From NCBI GenBank assembly GCA_022511465.1, contig JAFLRM010000009.1, positions 1 through 64,000 on the forward strand: 64,000 nt of DNA, in the 5' to 3' direction. This DNA is from Acetatifactor sp. GTDB lineage: Bacteria; Bacillota; Clostridia; Lachnospirales; Lachnospiraceae. The notes below the pieces were generated by a model. That model worked only from the letters and a program-made list of their open reading frames with translations, did no database searches and was not told the DNA's origin. Position numbers and translations under genes: made by a program. Each line of letters opens with the position of its first letter. Positions within the stretch are counted from its first letter, which is position 1. This document shows positions 33,117 through 41,889 of the stretch, piece after piece.

Positions 33117-34484
33117 CTAAGGCAGACAAAACCTCTCGCGAATCTGTTCTACGCACCAGGGCAGGTCGATCTTCTCCACGGACTGTGTAGTGACGATCTT
33201 CTCCGTATAGTAAACCTTATCGTCCACCAGATAGCTGATGTCTCCCACTACCGTTCCGGCTTGAACCGGAGCATCCAGCCTCTCTTTTACATTGCAGATC
33301 ACCTGTACCTCCTCGTCCTCCCGAAGTAGAAGTCCCGCCACGTTCTTATCGTCACTTGCCCCGACTCCCCTGCCTATGATCACCACATCCGTGTACGCCG
33401 TACCTCCCAAAACGTCGGTCTGTCCCCCCGCTACAAGAATGGGATTAAGAGTACTCTCATCAAAAGCCACACCGTCCTCCAGAAAACTGCGGTAAAAATA
33501 ATGATCGATCCCGTACTGCATCAGTTCTTTGGTATCGCTCCACTTGTAGTTTTTATTGTTGGGCCAGCCACAGGCTAGAAGCGCCACCACAAAAGTCCTG
33601 CCGTCCCGCTCCAGCGATCCGACATAGCAATATCCCGCCTTGTTGGTGAATCCGGTCTTTCCGGAGAGCGCACCCTCCATCATGGACAGAAAGGAATTGT
33701 GATTTGCACAGACAAAGCTCCTGCTGTTTGCACTAAAGGTATAGCTTGGCGTGCGGGTGATCTCCAAGAAGAGATCTCTCTGTGGGGACTCTTTGATGCA
33801 GTAGGACATGATCCGCGCCAACTCTGCCGCCGTGGTACAGTGTTCCTTTGTGACTGTCTCCCCGTTCTCCAAAGTGATCGTCTCCGTGGCATCCAGCCCG
33901 TTCGGAGTGATGAAATAGGTCTGAGTGCATCCCAGCTCCGCTGCTTTTTTGTTCATCAGCGCCGCGAAGGCCGCCACCGCCTCCTTGCTCTCCTCCGACG
34001 TAAACGCTCCCGTATCCTTCTCCTGGAGTTTTGGTGAAAGATATTGTTTCCCTATGTACTCGGCCAGCGCCACCGCCGAATCGTTGTGGGACTCTAACAT
34101 CAGGGAGAATAGAAGATCCCGCACCTGATACTGCTCACCTGTCCGCAGATACAGTTTCACCTTAGGCATGCTGGACGCATAGGCCGACACCGTCAGCATA
34201 TCGTCCAGATTCCCGTTTTCCAGCACCGTGATGCAGGTCATGATCTTGGTGGTGCTGGCCATAGGCATCGGTGTGTCCTGATCCTTACCGTAGAGAACTC
34301 TGCCGGAGTCCGCGTCCATCAATACTGCCGCCGTGGCGTACAGGGACAGTTCGGCCGCAGCACTCTCACCTTCCCCTTCGGCAGACGCAGCCACACCAAT
34401 CTGCCCAAAAAGCAAAAGGGCACAAAGAAAGCCCCCTATGATCCTCTTAAACCGCATACACATTTTCCCGGTTTTTTTAATCAT
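33117..34484 (-). CDS. D-alanyl-D-alanine carboxypeptidase (S11), larger form
   Basis: Penicillin-binding serine peptidase that trims the terminal D-Ala of peptidoglycan stem peptides outside the membrane. A signal peptide (about 10-35, GGFLCALLLFGQIGVAASA) precedes the catalytic domain. The three active-site motifs are present: SxxK in PMASTTKIM, SxN in LMLESHNDSAVALAEYIG and KTG in GALSGKTGFTNKAG. A C-terminal PBP5-like domain (about 330-440) follows, but I see no clear amphipathic membrane anchor at the very end. It is transcribed after scpB with an 80-base gap. Start is uncertain: an in-frame ATG at 34457 is an alternative. Confidence 0.93.
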   Translation of the reverse strand: MIKKTGKMCMRFKRIIGGFLCALLLFGQIGVAASAEGEGESAAAELSLYATAAVLMDADSGRVLYGKDQDTPMPMASTTKIMTCITVLENGNLDDMLTVSAYASSMPKVKLYLRTGEQYQVRDLLFSLMLESHNDSAVALAEYIGKQYLSPKLQEKDTGAFTSEESKEAVAAFAALMNKKAAELGCTQTYFITPNGLDATETITLENGETVTKEHCTTAAELARIMSYCIKESPQRDLFLEITRTPSYTFSANSRSFVCANHNSFLSMMEGALSGKTGFTNKAGYCYVGSLERDGRTFVVALLACGWPNNKNYKWSDTKELMQYGIDHYFYRSFLEDGVAFDESTLNPILVAGGQTDVLGGTAYTDVVIIGRGVGASDDKNVAGLLLREDEEVQVICNVKERLDAPVQAGTVVGDISYLVDDKVYYTEKIVTTQSVEKIDLPWCVEQIRERFCLP

Positions 34485-34563
34485 ATGAGGCTTTTGATCC
34501 CTCTATTCCAGGTTTTCTTCCTGCAGACACATTTTGTCCGCGGTACTACACTATGTCAGCACA

Positions 34564-35133
34564 CTATACATCCAACTGCAGTTGTATCTCTTCCTCCGCC
34601 TGCTTTTTAAATTCTTCCAGCTGCACGGGATTTAACTCCGGCAACTCATCCAGACTTTTGACTCCAAAACAGCGAAGAAATTGCTCCGTGGTTCCAAAAA
34701 GAAGCGGTCTTCCGGGTGCATCCAGTCTGCCAAGCTCCGTGATCAGATCGTACTCCAACAGTTTGTTAATGGCATGGTCACAGCTGACACCTCGCACACG
34801 CTCTACCTCAATCCTCGTCACCGGTTGTTTATAGGCGATAATAGACAAGGTCTCCAGAACAGTGTCTGTCAGAACCATCTTCCTCGGTGCCTTAGCGATC
34901 TTGATCAGATACTCGTACATCTCCGCCTTTGTGCAGAGCTGCACCGCATTTTCGAACTGGGTCAGAAAAATTCCTCTATCCTCTCTCTCATATTTCTCAG
35001 CCATCCCCTGCAAGATCTCTCTGGTAATGTTTACATCTTCCTCTATGACATCGGCTAATTTACTGATCTCCACGGTTTCTCCCATGGTAAACAAAATTGC
35101 CTCTATCGCAGCCTCTGCTTTGGTCCTATCCAT
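34564..35133 (-). CDS. scpB: Segregation and condensation protein B
   Basis: 189-residue winged-helix dimer that joins ScpA and SMC in the condensin-like complex. Typical blocks: AAIEAILFTMGETVEI near the N-terminus, LSIIAYKQPVTRIEVERVRGV in the middle and FLRCFGVKSLDELPEL at the end. ATG at 35133 with GGAGAAGAG upstream. It follows scpA by 26 bases in the usual order. Confidence 0.97.
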   Translation of the reverse strand: MDRTKAEAAIEAILFTMGETVEISKLADVIEEDVNITREILQGMAEKYEREDRGIFLTQFENAVQLCTKAEMYEYLIKIAKAPRKMVLTDTVLETLSIIAYKQPVTRIEVERVRGVSCDHAINKLLEYDLITELGRLDAPGRPLLFGTTEQFLRCFGVKSLDELPELNPVQLEEFKKQAEEEIQLQLDV

Positions 35134-35159
35134 CTTTTCTCTCTCTTCTCCATCCGCCC

Positions 35160-35906
35160 CTACGCAACATTAGAGGTGATCATGATATCATCAAATATGT
35201 TCTCCTGACTGATCGTGATCTTGCCAATCTTCATCAGTTCCAAAATGATCAGAAAAGTCACAATGACCTCCATCCTGCTTTTCTGCTTCTCCAAAAGTCT
35301 GCGAAAGCTGAAGCTTTTGTGCTCTCTGGCATACGCTTCCACATACAGAGTCTTCACATCCATGTCGATCTCGTCCTTCTCAATATTGCCATACTGACTT
35401 CGGATGGGATCGATCTTGTCCTCCTGCTTTCGGATGATAGACTTAAAGATCTCATGGAGCTTATTCAGGTTCAGATCGCCTATCAATTCCTCGTAATCGA
35501 TAGGCTGCCTATAAGCCGCCACCTCCTTAGGAAGATGCTGCTCTCTATACAAGTTCCTCGATGCATCCACCTGCCTGTCCCTGAGTTCAAAGGACATAAA
35601 CTTGTACATCTTGTACTCCAACAGCTTCTGTACCAGTTCGGCTCTGGGGTCTTCCTCCTCCCCTTCCTCATTAACTTCCTTGGGAAGAAGCATCCTGCAT
35701 TTGATATCCACCAGTGTGGCCGCCATCACCAGAAACTCACTCACAATGTTCATATCCCTCTCCTGCATCTGTCGGATGTAGTCGAGATACTGCTCCGTGA
35801 TCTCCACAATGGGAATATCATAGATATCTATTTTGTTCTTCTCTATCAGATGAAGCAGAAGGTCCAACGGCCCTTCAAAGGCTTCCAACTTTACGGGAAT
35901 CGCCAT
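35160..35906 (-). CDS. scpA: Segregation and condensation protein A
   Basis: Kleisin subunit (248 residues) that bridges the SMC head domains. The N-terminal domain starts LEAFEGPLDLLLHLIEKNKIDIYDIPI, followed by EFLVMAATLVDIKCRMLLP; the C-terminal winged helix ends with EILELMKIGKITISQE-like residues. The central acidic linker (EEGEEEDPRAELV) is typical. ATG at 35906 with AGAGG upstream and a strong promoter just before it. Confidence 0.97.
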   Translation of the reverse strand: MAIPVKLEAFEGPLDLLLHLIEKNKIDIYDIPIVEITEQYLDYIRQMQERDMNIVSEFLVMAATLVDIKCRMLLPKEVNEEGEEEDPRAELVQKLLEYKMYKFMSFELRDRQVDASRNLYREQHLPKEVAAYRQPIDYEELIGDLNLNKLHEIFKSIIRKQEDKIDPIRSQYGNIEKDEIDMDVKTLYVEAYAREHKSFSFRRLLEKQKSRMEVIVTFLIILELMKIGKITISQENIFDDIMITSNVA

Positions 35907-35936
35907 AATTTACCTCTTTTGCCAACACACAGCATT

Positions 35937-35965
35937 ATTATATCAGCAAATGTATCTATTTGCAA
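35937..35965 (-). promoter_or_regulatory. Promoter of scpAB
   Basis: Minus-strand TTGCAA (35960-35965), 17 bases, TATAAT (35937-35942) with a TGA extended -10. It gives a short leader of about 25 nt. A second TATAAT (35969-35974) lies upstream without a matching -35 box. Confidence 0.7.
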
Positions 35966-35986
35966 ATCATTATACGGCACAAATTG

Positions 35987-36850
35987 TCAAACTTCCTCGG
36001 GCTCAAGATCCACCACAATAAGTTCACCCGGATTGAACAGTCGGATGGGTATCGTGTGCATGCCAAGCCCCCTGCTTAAAAGCATGGCCGTCTCTCCCTC
36101 CCGATACATGCCGCCGTCGTATTTAGGAAAAAATCTGACATTAGGTGACACTACACCTTTCTGTACAAAGGGGATCCGTACCATGCCGCCGTGCACATGT
36201 CCGGACAACACCAGATCTGCCCCCCACGCCGCATACTGAGAAAAATAATCCGGATTGTGGGCGATCAGGATCGTGTATTCTTCCCCGTTTGGCTGCCCCA
36301 ATATCTGCTTTAGATAAGCAGGCTCCATATGCTGCACACGGAACCGTTTGTAATAAAACCTGTCGATCTCCGCTCCATAGACAGCCAGTCCAAACTCTGA
36401 AAGCTCCACATGGCTGTTCACCAGACGATCGATCCCGATGCTGTGAAGTCCTTCCTCGTACCGCTCTGCCATGTCGCCGTAAGTCTCCGGATATAATTTC
36501 ATCCTGTGCTCATGATTTCCGTTTCCATAGTAGACAGGGTAATCCCTCGCAAGCTCCTCCATAAGATGAAGTGCAATATCCAGCTTCTTTCCGGGTCTTG
36601 CCGTGGGAATATCTCCTGCCACCAAAATAAGATCCGGTTTGCATTCCCGGATCGCCTCCAGCAGCCTCTCATTGTCCCTTCCGTACAGTTTGTTGTGAAG
36701 GTCTGCCAGCACCACCGCCCGACAGTTTTTCCTAATACGTTTGTCCGTAATCTGATATCTGGTCACTATAAATCGATTGCTGTCATAGAGCATGATCCAC
36801 AAAAGTATTAAAAAAACCACGCCTATAACGATAAACAAGATGTCCAACAT
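35987..36850 (-). CDS. Membrane-anchored metallophosphoesterase
   Basis: Calcineurin-like phosphoesterase (287 residues). One N-terminal membrane helix (MLDILFIVIGVVFLILLWIM) is followed by the dinuclear metal site: VLADLHNKLYG in place of the usual DxH-containing GDxH block, LVAGDIP, YYGNGNHEH and LSGHVHGGMVRIP. The overall type is like YkuE/YaeI phosphodiesterases, some of which act on lipids or UDP-sugars; the substrate here is unknown. ATG 36850 (AAAGG upstream) is chosen because the ORF track start at 36898 falls inside the preceding terminator. Confidence 0.88.
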   Translation of the reverse strand: MLDILFIVIGVVFLILLWIMLYDSNRFIVTRYQITDKRIRKNCRAVVLADLHNKLYGRDNERLLEAIRECKPDLILVAGDIPTARPGKKLDIALHLMEELARDYPVYYGNGNHEHRMKLYPETYGDMAERYEEGLHSIGIDRLVNSHVELSEFGLAVYGAEIDRFYYKRFRVQHMEPAYLKQILGQPNGEEYTILIAHNPDYFSQYAAWGADLVLSGHVHGGMVRIPFVQKGVVSPNVRFFPKYDGGMYREGETAMLLSRGLGMHTIPIRLFNPGELIVVDLEPEEV

Positions 36851-36881
36851 GCCAAAACCTTTCTGCTGTAATGGTAATGTA

Positions 36882-36910
36882 TAAAGGCAGAGCCTCAAAA
36901 AACTCTGCCC
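36882..36910 (-). terminator. Terminator after the second carboxypeptidase gene
   Basis: GGCAGAG (36886-36892) / CTCTGCC (36903-36909) with a 10-nt loop, then TTTAT on the minus strand. It separates the 36940-38115 gene from the metallophosphoesterase. Confidence 0.75.
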
Positions 36911-36939
36911 TTATGCAGTATATCATAAATACTTCGCAT

Positions 36940-38115
36940 TTACAAAAGGAAATAGCTCCACGCTTTTTTCAGGTAGTCGCGATAACCCGCTTTATCCACA
37001 CTTTCAGAGTAGAGGATCGGCACGTTTCCAACCTCTGTACCATCCAACAGATATCTGGCGTAGCCTGCCACCGTCCCCTGCTCCAGAGGAGCTTTTGCGC
37101 TCTTTGGCAGGTCGATCACTTTCTCCATCTGATCCAACTGGCTGCCGGCAGTGTCCAAATAGCGGAATTCTCCCAGATATTGGACTGGCACCTCCTCCGC
37201 AACGCCTCCTTCCACCACAAGTGGACGCAGAGTATCCTGATTCTCATCTATGTACAGTTTGCTCACGTTGAAGCCATAGCTCAATAAGGTCTGCGCATCC
37301 TGAAAACGTTCCGTACCGGTGGGCGATCCCATAACCACTGCGATCAGATCGATCCCGTCCCTGCTCGCGGTAGCAGAAATACAGAATTGTGCCTTGCTGG
37401 TAGAACCGGTTTTTAATCCCGTGGTCCACTGATATTGTTTTAACAGCTTGTTGGTACTGTTTAAGGTAAAGTTGGTTGTTCCCTGCTTGGTCTCGTGAGT
37501 GATATCCTCCATCCAGATCTGTGTATAATCAAACACTTGCGGATATTTTGTGGTAAGCTCTCTGGACATAATAGCTACGTCCCTTGCACATGAGTAATGA
37601 TCGTCGGAATCCGTCAGCCCGCAACAATCCTCAAAGTGTGTCTCCGTCATGCCGAGTGCCTCCGCCTTCTCATTCATCAACCCCACAAATGCTGCCTCCG
37701 TGCCCGCAATGTATTCGGCTACCGCCACACTGGCATCATTGCCGGAGGCAACCGTAATACATTTGATCAGTGTTTCCAGTGTCTGCGTCTCTCCATCCGC
37801 GAGAAAAACCTGTGAACCGCCCATGGAGCTTGCATAGGCGCTGGTAACCACCTTATCATCCAACCTAATTTTGCCCGCCTCCAACTGCTCAAAGGTGATG
37901 AGAAGGGTCATGATCTTGGTGATGCTGGCCGGACTTCTCCGCTCTGTGGAATTGTTCTCATAAATTGTCTGGCCGGTGGACGCCTCTATCAGAATGACGG
38001 ATGGCGCGGACACGTCCAGTTCTGCCGCCTTTGCCTTGATCGCTATGGACAGGATGTTCACACTGATCAGAAACAGGGTGAGTGCAAAGGCTATTACTCT
38101 TTTCCTCAAATTCAT
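36940..38115 (-). CDS. D-alanyl-D-alanine carboxypeptidase (S11), DacF-like
   Basis: Exported penicillin-binding protein of 391 residues. The signal peptide (KRVIAFALTLFLISVNILSIAIKAKA) is followed by SxxK in RSPASITKIMTL, SxN-type SGND in ITVASGNDASVAVAEYI and KTG in TTGLKTGSTSKAQF. A C-terminal PBP5-type domain and a short hydrophobic/aromatic end (KKAWSYFLL) complete it. It trims D-Ala from cell-wall peptides. ATG 38115 is preferred; the ORF track start (38136) lies inside a terminator hairpin. Even so the ribosome binding site (GGGAGTG, 12 bases away) is poorly placed and sits in that hairpin. Confidence 0.92.
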   Translation of the reverse strand: MNLRKRVIAFALTLFLISVNILSIAIKAKAAELDVSAPSVILIEASTGQTIYENNSTERRSPASITKIMTLLITFEQLEAGKIRLDDKVVTSAYASSMGGSQVFLADGETQTLETLIKCITVASGNDASVAVAEYIAGTEAAFVGLMNEKAEALGMTETHFEDCCGLTDSDDHYSCARDVAIMSRELTTKYPQVFDYTQIWMEDITHETKQGTTNFTLNSTNKLLKQYQWTTGLKTGSTSKAQFCISATASRDGIDLIAVVMGSPTGTERFQDAQTLLSYGFNVSKLYIDENQDTLRPLVVEGGVAEEVPVQYLGEFRYLDTAGSQLDQMEKVIDLPKSAKAPLEQGTVAGYARYLLDGTEVGNVPILYSESVDKAGYRDYLKKAWSYFLL

Positions 38116-38118
38116 ATA

Positions 38119-38172
38119 AAAATGCCACACTCCCATATTCTATCTCTATTACAGAATATGGAAATGCGGCAT
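38119..38172 (-). terminator. Terminator-like hairpin abutting the carboxypeptidase start
   Basis: Long imperfect hairpin: CCATATTCT / AGAATATGG (perfect 9 bp) extended by an outer ATGCC / GGCAT, followed on the minus strand by TTTTTAT and then directly by the ATG at 38115. It could end the CmpB-family transcript or act as an attenuator for the next gene, because it covers that gene's ribosome binding region. Confidence 0.65.
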
Positions 38173-38175
38173 GAT

Positions 38176-38739
38176 TTATGACTTGTGTAAAACAGACTTT
38201 ACATCAAAGTGAAATGCCCTCGAAAGCTGGATCACATAATCAATCGCCACGATAAACAGGATCACCGCTACCAGCCGTACCCCCAGATCATAATTCACTC
38301 TGTCGATCAGCCAGTAGATACCCTCATGCACAAAACCAATGACACCCAGCGCATAGAACCCCCACGCGATGGTGCTCTCCAAACAGATAATTCCCTGAAA
38401 ATTAAACGGCTTCTCCTTGTAATCCCACCACAGTTCGCCAAACAGACGGATCATCGCTCTGCCGACAATATACTCAAAGATAGTTGCGAGAATCGCCCCG
38501 ATCACATAGATTTTTATATATTGCCCGCGCAGGGGACTTAGGATAAGGTAACAGGAAACCGCGCCAAAACCATAGATGGGACAGAATGGGCTCTTGGCAA
38601 ATCCTCTGTTGGTCAGCTTCTTATTGCAAAAGGACATGTAGACTGACTCAAGAAACCATCCTAAAATACTATACATCACAAAAGCCGCTACCAGATGATA
38701 GACATCTGTGCCCAGCACTTCTTTTGTCCACATAAACAA
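38176..38739 (-). CDS. CmpB-family putative ABC transporter permease
   Basis: Small polytopic membrane protein (about 187 residues, five to six helices) of the family annotated as putative ABC transporter permease (ABC_trans_CmpB). Recognisable blocks are YSILGWFLESVYMSF, NRGFAKSPFCPIYGFGAVS and FNFQGIICLESTIAWGFYAL. No ATP-binding partner is nearby and the true role of the family is not established; it may be in membrane or cell-wall biology. The ORF track start is TTG (38739) with GGGAG close by; ATG 38733 is the alternative. Confidence 0.82.
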   Translation of the reverse strand: MFMWTKEVLGTDVYHLVAAFVMYSILGWFLESVYMSFCNKKLTNRGFAKSPFCPIYGFGAVSCYLILSPLRGQYIKIYVIGAILATIFEYIVGRAMIRLFGELWWDYKEKPFNFQGIICLESTIAWGFYALGVIGFVHEGIYWLIDRVNYDLGVRLVAVILFIVAIDYVIQLSRAFHFDVKSVLHKS

Positions 38740-38794
38740 TCATCTCCCTGTAGGATCGGAGCCTGTCCGCTCCGACACAAGACATCCTTGCGTT

Positions 38795-38842
38795 AAGCAA
38801 TTAAACAAAGTCCCCGGCACCAAAGTCCGGGGATCATTGCTT
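38795..38842 (-). terminator. Terminator after rpsU
   Basis: Strong stem TCCCCGG (38811-38817) / CCGGGGA (38827-38833), enclosed by an outer AAGCAAT / ATTGCTT pair that reaches the rpsU stop codon. A T-rich tail follows on the minus strand. Confidence 0.8.
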
Positions 38843-39018
38843 TAGTTATATTTACGCTTTCTTGCCGCTTCAGATTTCTTCTTACGCTTTACGCTAGGCT
38901 TCTCGTAATGCTCTCTCTTACGAATCTCCTGCTGGATACCAGCTTTTGCACAGCTTCTCTTGAAGCGACGCAAAGCGCTATCTAAAGTCTCGTTTTCTTT
39001 TACGATTACGTTTGACAT
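38842..39018 (-). CDS. rpsU: 30S ribosomal protein S21
   Basis: 58-residue basic ribosomal protein: [20 protein letters not shown], then [20 protein letters not shown] and a lysine/arginine tail [15 protein letters not shown]. The ATG at 39018 is clear from homology; the ORF track extends it upstream without support. It has its own strong promoter and a leader of about 80 nt, plus a terminator, so it is monocistronic. AGGTG five bases before the start and GGGAGG further upstream both resemble ribosome binding sites. Confidence 0.97.
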   Translation of the reverse strand: MSNVIVKENETLDSALRRFKRSCAKAGIQQEIRKREHYEKPSVKRKKKSEAARKRKYN

Positions 39019-39105
39019 ATCCGCACCTGACCTCCCTTCAGTCCCTCTAGTAACATGACTGATTGGGTTAATATTATGTATTGCCTTGGCACATACACAC
39101 ACATT

Positions 39106-39133
39106 ATTATATCATAAAACTTTGATACGTCAA
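39106..39133 (-). promoter_or_regulatory. Promoter of rpsU
   Basis: Minus-strand TTGACG (39128-39133), 16 bases, TATAAT (39106-39111) with a TGA extended -10. It is one of the best promoter matches in the window, as expected for a ribosomal protein gene. Confidence 0.8.
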
Positions 39134-39165
39134 CTACTTTTTTCCTGAAATTTCTATTTTTATCT

Positions 39166-41835
39166 TTATCCAATCTGCCCTTCCAGCACCTTGGCCGCCT
39201 CCTCAATCGCAGCCGGAATGCCGGCGGGGTTCTTGCCGCCTGCCTGCGCCATATTGGGGCGTCCGCCGCCGCCACCGCCCACAAGCGACGCAATGCCTTT
39301 GATCAGATTACCGGCGTGCGCACCGCTCTTCACTGCACCGTCCGTAGCCATAGTGATCATATTGACCTTGCCGTCCTGACTGGAAAGGAGAACGACGACA
39401 CCCTCTCCCAGCTGGCCTTTAAGCTGATCGCCAAGATCGCGCAGTCCATTCATATCCACACCGTCCACACTGGTGGCAAGAAGCTTTACACCCCTAACCT
39501 CTTTCACTTGATCCATAACATCACCCAGAGCATCCTTTGCCGCCTTGCTCTTTAAAGATTCATTCTCGGAAGCAAGCGCTTTCATCTCCGCCATCACGTG
39601 CTCTGCGCGCTCCACCAGCCCCGCAGGAGTAGTCTTCAGCACTTTGCTCGCCGCCTCAAGCGTGTTCTCCAGATTCTTGTAGTAGGCGAACACTCCCCTG
39701 CCGGTCAGAGCCTCAATACGGCGCACGTTTGCCGCCACACCGTTCTCGGAAATAATTTTAAATGCAGAGATCACGCCCGTGTTGGCCACATGGGTACCAC
39801 CGCAGAACTCCACAGAGAAATCCCCCATCTTTACCACGCGAACCTTCTCACCGTACTTCTCGCCAAACAGTGCCATAGCGCCGGTCTTTCTGGCTTCTTC
39901 GACATCCATGACTTGTGTTACAACAGGCAGATTCTCGGCGATCTTTTGATTCACCAGACTCTCCACCTTCTCAATCTCTTCTGCCGTCATGGGAGAGAAA
40001 TGGCTGAAATCAAAGCGTAGTCTGTCACCGTCCACATAGGATCCGTTCTGCTCCACGTGGGTACCCAAAACCTCACGAAGCGCCTTCTGCAACAGATGCG
40101 TCGCAGAGTGATTCTTGCAGGTGTCTGCTCTTCTGCTGTCATCCACAGTCAGTGTAGCCGCATCACCCACCTTGATCATACCACTTGTCACGACACCGAT
40201 GTGTCCCACCTTGTCGCCCACCAGCTTCACGGTGTCTTTCACCTCAAAGCTGCCGTCCTCTGTAGTGATCACGCCGATATCGCCGCACTGTCCGCCCATG
40301 GTGGCATAGAAAGGAGTCTCCTCCACAATGATGGTGCCCACCTGTCCGTCGGTGAGCGCTCCCACCACCTCTGTCTCCGTGGTGAGGGCCGTCACGGTGG
40401 AATTATGCTGCAGTCTGTCATAGCCTACGAACTTGGAGGTAATATTTACATCTATGGACTCATAGATCGTAGCATCAGCTCCCATGTAATTGGTCACCTT
40501 GCGGGCCTCCTGTGCCTTCTTCCTCTGTTCTTCCATACACGCCTTAAAACCGGCGTGATCGATGGTAAATCCTTTCTCCGCAAGAATCTCCTCAGTCAGA
40601 TCTACGGGGAAACCGTAGGTGTCGTAGAGTTTAAACACATTTTCGCCGGAGAGCTCTTTTGTGCCGGAGGATTTCAGCTCCTCTTCCATCTCGCTCAGGA
40701 TACTCATACCCTGATCGATAGTTCTGTCAAACTTGTCCTCCTCCTGAGTCAGATTGATCAGGATAAAGTCTTTCTTCTCCTCCAACTCCGGATAGCCATC
40801 TTTACACTCGTTTATAACGGTCTGGCTCAGGTTGGCCAAAAACTTGCCGTCGATGCCAAGAAGCCTTCCGTGTCTTGCAGCACGACGGATCAGGCGCCTG
40901 AGCACATAGCCCCTTCCCTCGTTGGAGGGCATGATGCCGTCACTGATCATAAAGGTGGAGGAACGGATGTGATCCGTGATCAGACGGATGGACACATCTT
41001 TCTCCTCATTCTCCTGATAAGCCACCCCGGCGATCTCGCAGATGCGGTCGCGGATAGCCTTCATGGTATCAATATCAAACACGGAATCCACGTCCTGGAC
41101 CACCACGGCCAGACGCTCCAGCCCCATGCCGGTGTCGATGTTCTTCTGGGCAAGCTCCGTGTAATTTCCGTGCCCGTCGCTGTCAAACTGCGTGAACACA
41201 TTGTTCCAGACCTCCATAAAGCGGTCACAGTCACAACCCACCTTACAATCCGGTTTGCCGCAGCCGTACTTTTCACCTCTGTCGTAATAGATCTCAGAGC
41301 AGGGCCCGCAGGGGCCTGCTCCGTGCTCCCAGAAGTTATCGCAGGCACCGTTCTCATCCCGGTAGAAACGAGTGATCTTCTCTGCCGGCACTCCGACCTC
41401 ATTCACCCAGATATCATACGCCTCGTCATCCTCACAATAGATGGAAGGATAGAGCCTCTCCGGCTCCATTCCGATCACCTTGGTCAAAAACTCCCAGCTC
41501 CATGCGATAGCCTCATGTTTGAAATAATCCCCAAAAGAAAAGTTGCCCAACATCTCAAAGAAAGTAAGATGTCTAGCGGTCTTACCCACATTCTCAATGT
41601 CTCCGGTGCGCACACACTTCTGACAGGTAGTCATCCTCTTTCTGGGCGGGATCTCCTGTCCGGTGAAGTATGGTTTCAAGGGAGCCATGCCTGAGTTAAT
41701 GATAAGCAGACTGTTATCGTTGTGAGGTACAAGGGAATAACTGTTCTTCTTCAGATGATCCTTGCTCTCAAAAAATTCAAGGAACATTCTTCGCAATTCA
41801 TTTACACCACGTTTCTGCACGGTTTTATCCTCCAT
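39166..41835 (-). CDS. alaS: Alanyl-tRNA synthetase
   Basis: Class II synthetase of full length (889 residues). Catalytic domain at 1-245 with motif 2/3-type blocks SLLIINSGMAPLKPYF, TFFEMLGNFSFGDYFK and GMGLERLAVVVQ. The tRNA-recognition domain follows; the editing domain (about 560-720) has zinc-binding HSATHLLQKAL and FCGGTHVANTG; the C-terminal Gly-rich domain contains ASLVGGGGGGRPNMAQAGG, which is needed for dimerisation and tRNA. No T-box leader precedes it: the gap to the Hsp70-like gene is only 54 bases, so it is probably cotranscribed with the chaperone genes. Confidence 0.98.
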   Translation of the reverse strand: MEDKTVQKRGVNELRRMFLEFFESKDHLKKNSYSLVPHNDNSLLIINSGMAPLKPYFTGQEIPPRKRMTTCQKCVRTGDIENVGKTARHLTFFEMLGNFSFGDYFKHEAIAWSWEFLTKVIGMEPERLYPSIYCEDDEAYDIWVNEVGVPAEKITRFYRDENGACDNFWEHGAGPCGPCSEIYYDRGEKYGCGKPDCKVGCDCDRFMEVWNNVFTQFDSDGHGNYTELAQKNIDTGMGLERLAVVVQDVDSVFDIDTMKAIRDRICEIAGVAYQENEEKDVSIRLITDHIRSSTFMISDGIMPSNEGRGYVLRRLIRRAARHGRLLGIDGKFLANLSQTVINECKDGYPELEEKKDFILINLTQEEDKFDRTIDQGMSILSEMEEELKSSGTKELSGENVFKLYDTYGFPVDLTEEILAEKGFTIDHAGFKACMEEQRKKAQEARKVTNYMGADATIYESIDVNITSKFVGYDRLQHNSTVTALTTETEVVGALTDGQVGTIIVEETPFYATMGGQCGDIGVITTEDGSFEVKDTVKLVGDKVGHIGVVTSGMIKVGDAATLTVDDSRRADTCKNHSATHLLQKALREVLGTHVEQNGSYVDGDRLRFDFSHFSPMTAEEIEKVESLVNQKIAENLPVVTQVMDVEEARKTGAMALFGEKYGEKVRVVKMGDFSVEFCGGTHVANTGVISAFKIISENGVAANVRRIEALTGRGVFAYYKNLENTLEAASKVLKTTPAGLVERAEHVMAEMKALASENESLKSKAAKDALGDVMDQVKEVRGVKLLATSVDGVDMNGLRDLGDQLKGQLGEGVVVLLSSQDGKVNMITMATDGAVKSGAHAGNLIKGIASLVGGGGGGRPNMAQAGGKNPAGIPAAIEEAAKVLEGQIG

Positions 41836-41889
41836 AGAACTCGATTTTTACCATTACACATTATAGGAGTTAATTGCAGGCTTGTCAAT

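Noticed and set aside
40057-41694. 545-codon plus-strand ORF opposite alaS
   Set aside because: It is the antisense shadow of alaS, with no ribosome binding site or recognisable motif.
41836-41889. T-box before alaS
   Set aside because: The gap is 54 bases, too short for a T-box leader.
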